64,000 nucleotides of DNA from Hymenobacter sp. YIM 151500-1. Its GTDB lineage: Bacteria; Bacteroidota; Bacteroidia; Cytophagales; Hymenobacteraceae. A model generated the notes under the pieces. It was given only the letters and a program-made list of their open reading frames with translations, did not search any database and was not told the DNA's origin. Both the position numbers and the translations under genes were made by a program. The stretch lies in the NCBI RefSeq assembly GCF_025979885.1, contig NZ_CP110139.1, positions 3,802,001 to 3,866,000 on the forward strand. Direction: 5' to 3'. Shown piece after piece: positions 58,586 through 64,000 of this stretch. Each line of letters starts with the position of its first letter. Position 1 is the first letter of the stretch.

Positions 58586-60937
58586 ATGAAAACAACCCAA
58601 CTACTTTCTGGCCTGCTGCTGGCCCTGGCACCCTGGCTGGGTGGGCCAGCCCAGGCCCAGACCACCGGGCCCTGCCCCAACCCGGCCCCCACCGACATGG
58701 CCGGGGCCGTGCAGTTCGGCAACGGCACGCCCGGCTCCTGCACCCAGGCCGCTTTGCAAACGTTGATCAACGCCGGCGGCAAAATCCAGTGCAACTGCGG
58801 CCCCGACCCGTTCACGCTCACGCTGACTTCCACGCTCACCGTGCCCAACAAGGAGGTTATTCTGGACGGCGCGGGCAAGGTCACCATCAGCGGCAATAAT
58901 GCCGTGCGCATCTTCCGCAAGGAGCCGGCCGTGAACCAGGCCGGGGGCACCTTGCTGGGCTTGCAGAATATCAAACTCATCAACGGCCGCATCAGCACGC
59001 CGGCCGACGGCTCCGACCTCGGCGGCGCGGCCCTGGCCAGCCGGGGCGCGTTTGGCTCGTTGCGTATCATCAACGTGCGCTTTGAAAACAACCAGACCGT
59101 TTTCCCCAACAGCGCCATCAACCCCGGCAACAACATTTCGGTGAATGCCGACGCCTGCGGGGCCGTGCACACGATTCTGTACAAGGAAGCCGTGTTTGCC
59201 AACTGCACGTTTGTGGGCAACAAAGGCGCCAACGGCGGGGCCGTGGGTACCATCGGCACGGCCCAGCGCTTCATCAACTGCGTGTTTGAGGGCAACGAGG
59301 CCACCGGCACGGGCGGCACCTTCGACAAAGGCGGCAGCGGCGGGGCCGTGTACGTGGACGGCATCGACCAGAACGGTGTCAACAACTCCATGAGCCTGTG
59401 CGGCACCGTGTTCCGCAACAACAAGTCGGGCCACCAGGGCGGGGCCCTGAACGTGGTGTTCTACGCCGGCAAGGGCAGCACCAACAGCGTGGACCGCTGC
59501 GCGTTTGAGAACAACTCCTGCGGCCCGGACATGGGTGGGGCCTTCTACCACATGAACGGCCCGCTTACGCTGACCAACTCCACGTTTGCCAACAACACCA
59601 CCGGCGGCACCGGCGGGGGCGTGTGGATGACCAACACCACCCTGACGCTCAGCAACGCCACCTTCGCCGGCAACACGGCCGCCAACCTGGGCGGGGGCCT
59701 GGCCTACGACGGCTCGGGGCCCGATAAAACGGCTACCATCACCAACTGCACCTTTGCCGGCAACCGCGGGGGCAACTTCGCCAGCGCCCTGATGAACGGC
59801 GGCAACACTACGCTGGTCAACAACCTGTTTTACAATAACCTGACCGGTACCCAGTACCAGAGCAACTCCTACGGGGGCGGCACCATCAACAAGGGCTCCG
59901 GCCTGACGGTGGGCGCCGGCAACCTGCAATGGCCCGAAACCTACGCCGCCCAGTACGGCCCCCAGCGCGAAGACTGGCTAACCAGCGCCGTGCTCGTGGC
60001 CGATGCCCGGCTGCAACCCCTGGCCGAAAACGGGGGCTTCACCAAAACCATGGCCTTGCCCACGGGCAGCCCGGCCATCAACGCCGGCACGGCCTCGGGG
60101 GCCCCGGCCACCGACCAGCGCGGCTACGCCCGCGTGGGCAACCCCGACATTGGCGCCTTTGAAGTTTCCACGGTTACGTCTACCTCGCCGCCGCCCCCAT
60201 CCCCGGCCACCTTCAGCGGGGTGTACACGCTCACGGCCCGCCACAGCGGGCAGCGGCTGAACGTCAGCGGCGCCTCCACCGCTACCGGGGCCGACGTGAT
60301 TCAGTGGCCGACCTCGACGGGAGCAGCCAACGAGCAGTGGACCGTTACGGCCGTCGGCAACGGCTACTACACGCTCACGGCCGTGCACTCGGGTAAGTGC
60401 TTGGATGTAAGCGGCGCCAGCTCGGCCAATGGGGCCCGTGTGCAGCAGTGGGACTGCAACAACACCGGCGCCCAGCGCTGGCAGATTGTGGCTACCACTG
60501 ATGGCTACTACAAGCTGCTAAACCAAGCCAGCGGCAAGGCCCTCGATGTGAGCGGCGTGAGCCAGGCCAATGGCGCCCTGGTGCACCAGTGGGAGTACGT
60601 GGGCGGCCTCAACCAGCAGTGGCGCCTGGACCCGGTAGCCGGCCAGAGCCAGAACCGGGCCCGGCCGGCGGAGCTGCCGGCCGCCGACGTGGTGGTGTAT
60701 CCCAACCCGGCCTCGGGCACGGCCAAAATCAGCTTCCGCAATCCGGGCACGGCGCCCGGCCGGCTTACCCTGCTCGATGGGGTGGGGCGGCAGGTGCGGG
60801 TGTACGCCCTGCCCACTTCCCGGCCGGGCCAGTGGCACGAGCAGCAAGTGCAGCTCGGCGAGCTGCCGGCTGGCCTGTATTCGCTTCGGCTGGAGCTGGG
60901 CCAGCACGTAGCCGTGCGTAAGCTACGGGTAGAGTAA
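58586..60937 (+). CDS. Secreted beta-helix protein with CBM13 and T9SS domains
   Basis: 783 residues from ATG 58586 (MKTTQLLSGLLLALAPWLGG). A parallel beta-helix of the polymorphic-outer-membrane/choice-of-anchor type (~25-530) has repeats such as FENNQTVFPNSAIN, FVGNKGANGGAV, FEGNEATGTGGTF, FRNNKSGHQGGAL, FENNSCGPDMGGAFY, FANNTTGGTGGGVW and FAGNTAANLGGGLAY, and ends in DQRGYARVGNPDIGAFE. A Thr/Pro linker (TSTSPPPPSPAT) leads to CBM13 (~545-690) with three HSG..LDVSGAS-type repeats. Sorting domain (~705-783: VYPNPASGTAKISF). Could be a glycan-binding surface protein or a lyase with divergent active site; no catalytic residues claimed. Confidence 0.85.
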   Translation: MKTTQLLSGLLLALAPWLGGPAQAQTTGPCPNPAPTDMAGAVQFGNGTPGSCTQAALQTLINAGGKIQCNCGPDPFTLTLTSTLTVPNKEVILDGAGKVTISGNNAVRIFRKEPAVNQAGGTLLGLQNIKLINGRISTPADGSDLGGAALASRGAFGSLRIINVRFENNQTVFPNSAINPGNNISVNADACGAVHTILYKEAVFANCTFVGNKGANGGAVGTIGTAQRFINCVFEGNEATGTGGTFDKGGSGGAVYVDGIDQNGVNNSMSLCGTVFRNNKSGHQGGALNVVFYAGKGSTNSVDRCAFENNSCGPDMGGAFYHMNGPLTLTNSTFANNTTGGTGGGVWMTNTTLTLSNATFAGNTAANLGGGLAYDGSGPDKTATITNCTFAGNRGGNFASALMNGGNTTLVNNLFYNNLTGTQYQSNSYGGGTINKGSGLTVGAGNLQWPETYAAQYGPQREDWLTSAVLVADARLQPLAENGGFTKTMALPTGSPAINAGTASGAPATDQRGYARVGNPDIGAFEVSTVTSTSPPPPSPATFSGVYTLTARHSGQRLNVSGASTATGADVIQWPTSTGAANEQWTVTAVGNGYYTLTAVHSGKCLDVSGASSANGARVQQWDCNNTGAQRWQIVATTDGYYKLLNQASGKALDVSGVSQANGALVHQWEYVGGLNQQWRLDPVAGQSQNRARPAELPAADVVVYPNPASGTAKISFRNPGTAPGRLTLLDGVGRQVRVYALPTSRPGQWHEQQVQLGELPAGLYSLRLELGQHVAVRKLRVE

Positions 60938-61003
60938 CCCGAAGTTTCTGCCGGCCCCGCCGCTGTTGCCGACCCGGCAGCCGCCTGAAACCGGCCCACC
61001 AAG

Positions 61004-61036
61004 AAGAAAGCCCGCCGAGCATCGGCGGGCTTTCTT
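61004..61036. terminator. Bidirectional terminator
   Basis: AAGAAAGCCCGCCGA pairs perfectly with TCGGCGGGCTTTCTT over a 3-base loop. It sits between the converging beta-helix (+) and LytTR (-) genes and marks the end of the secreted cluster. Confidence 0.85.
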
Positions 61037-61071
61037 GTTTGATACGACTACAGCCGCCTGGGCCCAGCAAG

Positions 61072-61830
61072 CTACAGCGACTTGAACACGTTGAGGCGCT
61101 TAAATAAATCGGCCTGGTACGTGCGGCCCACCGGCACGGAGGTGCCATCGGAGAGGATAAGCTGTTGGCTTTGCAGCGCCACAATGTGGCGCCGGGCTAC
61201 CACATGAGACTTATGCACCCGGATAAAGTCGGCCGGCGGCAGGTACTGCTCCACCTGTTTGAGGGCGCTGTAGATAGAAAACCGGCCCGAGTTGGTGTAT
61301 AAGTTGGTGTAGTTGCCCTGAGCTTGCAGCCACAGCAGCTCCTGATACAGCACCTTTACGCGCTGGCGCCGGTCGCGCACAAACAGGCCGTCGTCGTCGG
61401 GCGTGCGGTGCGGCTCCCCGGCCACCACCGCCACGGCTCCCGAATCACCGGTTTCGCTGGCGTAGGCCGACCAGGCCATTTCCAGAGCCACGTACACGTC
61501 CCGGTCTTTGAACGGTTTGACCAGGTAGCCGTAGGGCCGGGTCTGGGAAGCCCGGCGCACCGTGGCCGAGTCGGAGAAGGAGGTGATATAAATGAACGGC
61601 AGGTGGTAGTCGGCGCGGAGCCGGGTGGCCAGGTCAACGCCGTCCAGCTCGCCCTGCAACTTGATATCAACCAGAACGAGCGTAGGGCGCTGCTCCTCGA
61701 TAAGCTGTATGGCCGCTGGCACCTCGGCGGCTATATCCAGTACGTTGTGGCCCAGCTGCTCCAGCACTCCGCGTAGATGATCGGCAATGATGAATTCGTC
61801 TTCGACAATGAGAATTGTATGGAACACCAT
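61072..61830 (-). CDS. LytTR-type response regulator
   Basis: 252 residues. Receiver domain 1-~120: ILIVEDEFIIADHL, LVLVDIKLQGELDG (phospho-Asp ~56), YITSFSDSAT and GYLVKPFKDRDVY. Linker, then a LytTR DNA-binding domain (~150-250: VKVLYQELLWLQAQGNYTNLYT... YLPPADFIRVHKSHVV... LILSDGTSVPVGRTYQADLF). It controls transcription when phosphorylated. No histidine kinase is adjacent, so the partner is unknown; it may be a second regulator of the secreted cluster, or unrelated. The receiver resembles that of the sigma-54 regulator (EDE..IA, DI.L.GE..G, PYGY.VKPF), suggesting similar kinase partners. Confidence 0.92.
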   Translation of the reverse strand: MVFHTILIVEDEFIIADHLRGVLEQLGHNVLDIAAEVPAAIQLIEEQRPTLVLVDIKLQGELDGVDLATRLRADYHLPFIYITSFSDSATVRRASQTRPYGYLVKPFKDRDVYVALEMAWSAYASETGDSGAVAVVAGEPHRTPDDDGLFVRDRRQRVKVLYQELLWLQAQGNYTNLYTNSGRFSIYSALKQVEQYLPPADFIRVHKSHVVARRHIVALQSQQLILSDGTSVPVGRTYQADLFKRLNVFKSL

Positions 61831-62570
61831 AAACAGCCGGGCGGGGACTGTAAGTAAACAGAGACAACAGGACGGCGCGTGTTGCCGGCAAGATGCCGGA
61901 CCATCTGACTTCGCCGACGAAGGCCCGATCAGACAGGCATCCTGAAAGCGTTGAGAGTCACGCGTTGGCCCAAGTTAGTCAGGGTTTCGGACAGGTGCTG
62001 GTCTTTTGATTATAGTAATTTGTATATAGTGAGTAGCCGGAGCGTGAGTTGCTGGTTTGGCCGGTGGCGGCACCGAAGCACGACTGTGGGCCGGCTGGGC
62101 GGCGCGGGCGGGGCATTTTCCGCCGGAACAGTCTGATTCCCGATTTATTGTCGTTTACACAGGTTTTTCAGTAGTTCATCCAGATCTGGGCAAGCTCCGG
62201 CATTACCCAGGCAGCAGAAGCCGTATCATTGGTTAGTGAAGCTCGACTTGTATTTGCCTGACCAGATGCTAAAAGCCTCGATGTGCTGCCGACGAACTTC
62301 CCCGCCACTGGCTACCCGTGGCGGCCCCGTGGAGCCCGCCCAACCGGGGGGCCTGCCACCTGCACCGCTACCGCGGGGTGGCGCCGGCCGGAGCTGAAGC
62401 TCCCGGACTTCTGACCAGAAAGCACCAGGCCCAAGGTCCCGAATGCTGTTGCCCATGTTCCCGCCGCCTGCGGGTTACGGCCGGCTGCTGGCTGGGTGTG
62501 TGCCCGCTGCGTGCGGCGCTTAGCTTCCTGATTCTCTGCGCATCCGTCCCATTCACCCACACAGCTCCCT
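61831..62570. other. 740-base gap without recognisable gene
   Basis: The first part (61831-62270) has moderate GC and several AT-rich patches (ATAGTAATTTGTATATAG near 62010); the second part is GC-rich. No ORF looks genuine, no palindrome family member is present and no perfect TAnnTTTG box was found. It probably contains the promoters of the divergent LytTR and lipoprotein genes. Confidence 0.5.
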
Positions 62571-63974
62571 ATGAAACAAGCACTTGCTTCCCGCTATTCG
62601 GCCGCTGCGGCTGCCTTGCTACTCGCGGCTGGCTGTAGCACCCCCGAAACCGAGCCAGTACTGCCCCAAGGCGTCAGCTCCACCCAGGATGCCCAGGCCG
62701 GCCTGGCCTGGACCACGGGCACGCTGGCGCCGGGGGCTCTGGTAGCCCCGGCCAACCTGCGCATCCTGCCCGGCGTGAACGACGCCACCGGCAGCGGCGG
62801 CCTGGTGGGTGCGCCCTTCTGGAAGAGCAACAACCCCGAAGCCATTACGGGCGAAGGCTGGCTGATGACCAACGGCGGCAACGCGGCCCAGCGCGGCGGC
62901 ACGGCCACGCCGCTGTCGGGGGCGGTGGCTCTGTACTTCTCCCACCTCAACTTCATGGGCAAGCTCAACAACCAGAACCAGCCCACCACCAACCGCGACC
63001 TATACCTGCACCTGATTGCCACCAACCCCGGTTCCGGCACCGTCACCATCACGGGCAAAGGCAAAGCGGTGGCCAACAACTTGTGGCGCTTCCGCCAAAC
63101 CAGTCCGTCGTTGAAAAGCTCCTGGTATCTATGCTCGGAGGCCTGGACCAACAACGTGCTCGACAACGTGAGCCAAACGGTGCAGCCCCTCAAAGCCGTC
63201 GAAATTGCCAAGGTGCGGCTCCCGGCCCAGCCCAGCGGCCAGGACGTGTACACCACCGAAGGCCGCTACGAGCTGAACGTGGCCGGGGGCAGCGCCTACT
63301 TCACTACCGTAGCTACCTTCGATGGCAGCCTGAGCCGGGCCGTGGCTTTTGCTTCCGGTAACGCGGCCCAGCAGGCCCCCGGCAACCAGGGCAGCCCCCT
63401 GATTACCGTCGACAACTCCGGCACGGCGTACGGGCGTGAGGCGGGCATTGCCACTAACTCGGCCTACTACACCGGCGACGTGAACGTGACGCTGCCCGCC
63501 AGCGGCGCCGCCTACATGGGCCTGTGCTTCAACACCAACAACCGCAAGCCCATTGCCGACGGCTCCACCATCTACTACCAGGACCAGAGCGCGCCTTTCA
63601 CCATGCGCCTGCGGTCCTCGACGCGCACCTGGGGCGGCTACGGGCACAAGTACAACGCCAAGCTGATCCTGCGCAACCCCGCCGCCACGCAGAAAAACGT
63701 GCGTATCTCGCTGGGGGCCAATCCCATCAATGCCAACAACGAAGTGGTGTTTGATGGCCCGGTGCAAACGGTGGTAAACGGCGCCGCTTCGCAGGTGCAC
63801 CAAGTAACGCTGTTCAACAACCAGTATGCCGCCAACTCCCGCGGCCCGCAGCGCCAGGCGCTGCGCACGGTGCCGGTGCCCGGCAATGGCACCGTAACCG
63901 TGAACGTGGTGTGCTACGTGCCGGGCCTGGGCTTCGGGGCCGGCTTGCAGCTGGACCTGGAGTCGGGTATCTGA
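62571..63974 (+). CDS. Large secreted lipoprotein, DUF3370-like
   Basis: 467 residues. Signal MKQALASRYSAAAAALLLAA then GC: lipobox AAGC, Cys22. The order PANLRILPGVNDATG, then FWKSNNPEAITGEGWLM, LYLHLIATNPGSGTVTI, YGREAGIATNS and the end GHKYNAKLILRNP, resembles DUF3370 proteins known mainly from cyanobacteria (LPG.LD..P.FNSN.PE; LY.G...HNPG; YGRVAGV; YGV.Y...L.N). The assignment is by eye. Beta-rich, probably surface anchored. It starts after a long gap and ends 26 bases before the window edge. Confidence 0.7.
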   Translation: MKQALASRYSAAAAALLLAAGCSTPETEPVLPQGVSSTQDAQAGLAWTTGTLAPGALVAPANLRILPGVNDATGSGGLVGAPFWKSNNPEAITGEGWLMTNGGNAAQRGGTATPLSGAVALYFSHLNFMGKLNNQNQPTTNRDLYLHLIATNPGSGTVTITGKGKAVANNLWRFRQTSPSLKSSWYLCSEAWTNNVLDNVSQTVQPLKAVEIAKVRLPAQPSGQDVYTTEGRYELNVAGGSAYFTTVATFDGSLSRAVAFASGNAAQQAPGNQGSPLITVDNSGTAYGREAGIATNSAYYTGDVNVTLPASGAAYMGLCFNTNNRKPIADGSTIYYQDQSAPFTMRLRSSTRTWGGYGHKYNAKLILRNPAATQKNVRISLGANPINANNEVVFDGPVQTVVNGAASQVHQVTLFNNQYAANSRGPQRQALRTVPVPGNGTVTVNVVCYVPGLGFGAGLQLDLESGI

Positions 63975-64000
63975 TGCAACCAGCCCAGCGCCGGATGGCA

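Noticed and set aside
31378..60937. Classical SusCD-type polysaccharide utilisation locus
   Set aside because: No TonB-dependent receptor (SusC) or SusD-like lipoprotein was found anywhere in the window.
62312..62638. Overlapping open frames before the last lipoprotein gene
   Set aside because: Frames on both strands overlap each other and the signal peptide region; none has a recognisable domain.

Overview
The window looks like chromosomal DNA of a GC-rich member of the Bacteroidota, most likely Hymenobacter or a close relative (Cytophagales, Hymenobacteraceae). The evidence is nine type IX secretion (T9SS) C-terminal sorting domains, lipoproteins, the Bacteroidota -7 promoter box TAnnTTTG ahead of several genes, BT_3928-family and DUF1599 genes next to folP-cdaA, sphingolipid-type lipid genes, and intergenic palindromes of the kind that litter Hymenobacter genomes. 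The genus is inferred from these traits, not from a database match.

Region 1 (1-20 kb) is mostly single metabolic and envelope genes: the end of homogentisate 1,2-dioxygenase, a lipoprotein, HMG-CoA reductase, a double-domain TonB-like protein, a WG-repeat protein, a PhyH-type dioxygenase, two short-chain dehydrogenases, a sphingomyelin-synthase-like PAP2 protein, an M20 amidohydrolase, an ATP-grasp enzyme, a secreted M4 metalloprotease, a patatin phospholipase and Kbl. Three convergent gaps are filled by ~385-bp nested palindromes. Other gaps carry C-rich/G-rich heptad arrays or smaller nested inverted repeats.

Region 2 (20-31 kb) holds folP-cdaA (dihydropteroate synthase and c-di-AMP synthase, overlapping by one base), divergent from DUF1599 and a BT_3928-family DoxX/MauE-like protein. 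A DppB-type permease, a saccharopine-dehydrogenase-like enzyme, shikimate kinase, a ceramide-type fatty acid hydroxylase, a tiny lipoprotein and a four-PAS protein without a kinase domain follow.

Region 3 (31-39 kb) has a lipoprotein glycosidase, then a reverse-strand arsR - arsI/cadI - GNAT operon that reads as organoarsenical resistance, with an ArsR-type operator wrapped around the -7 box. Next come a sigma-54 response regulator and a TPR histidine kinase.

Region 4 (39-64 kb) is the most distinctive part. An AT-rich ~900-bp segment carries phased CCGGTAT half-sites and a GG-N10-GC sigma-54-type promoter. It leads into seven large secreted proteins in one orientation: a sortilin-like propeller with PA14, two beta-helix proteins, GH-A-like, GH5, GH16 and SGNH enzymes. 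An eighth, barrel-like protein with an NE(I)W motif sits among them. All end in T9SS domains and most carry a ricin-type CBM13 lectin. There is a CBM13 gene relic and signs of gene conversion. No SusC/SusD pair is present, so this is not a classical PUL. A convergent LytTR regulator and a DUF3370-like lipoprotein close the window.

No rRNA, full tRNA, transposase, CRISPR array or prophage was seen. All domain calls were made by eye from motifs; none was checked by a search.
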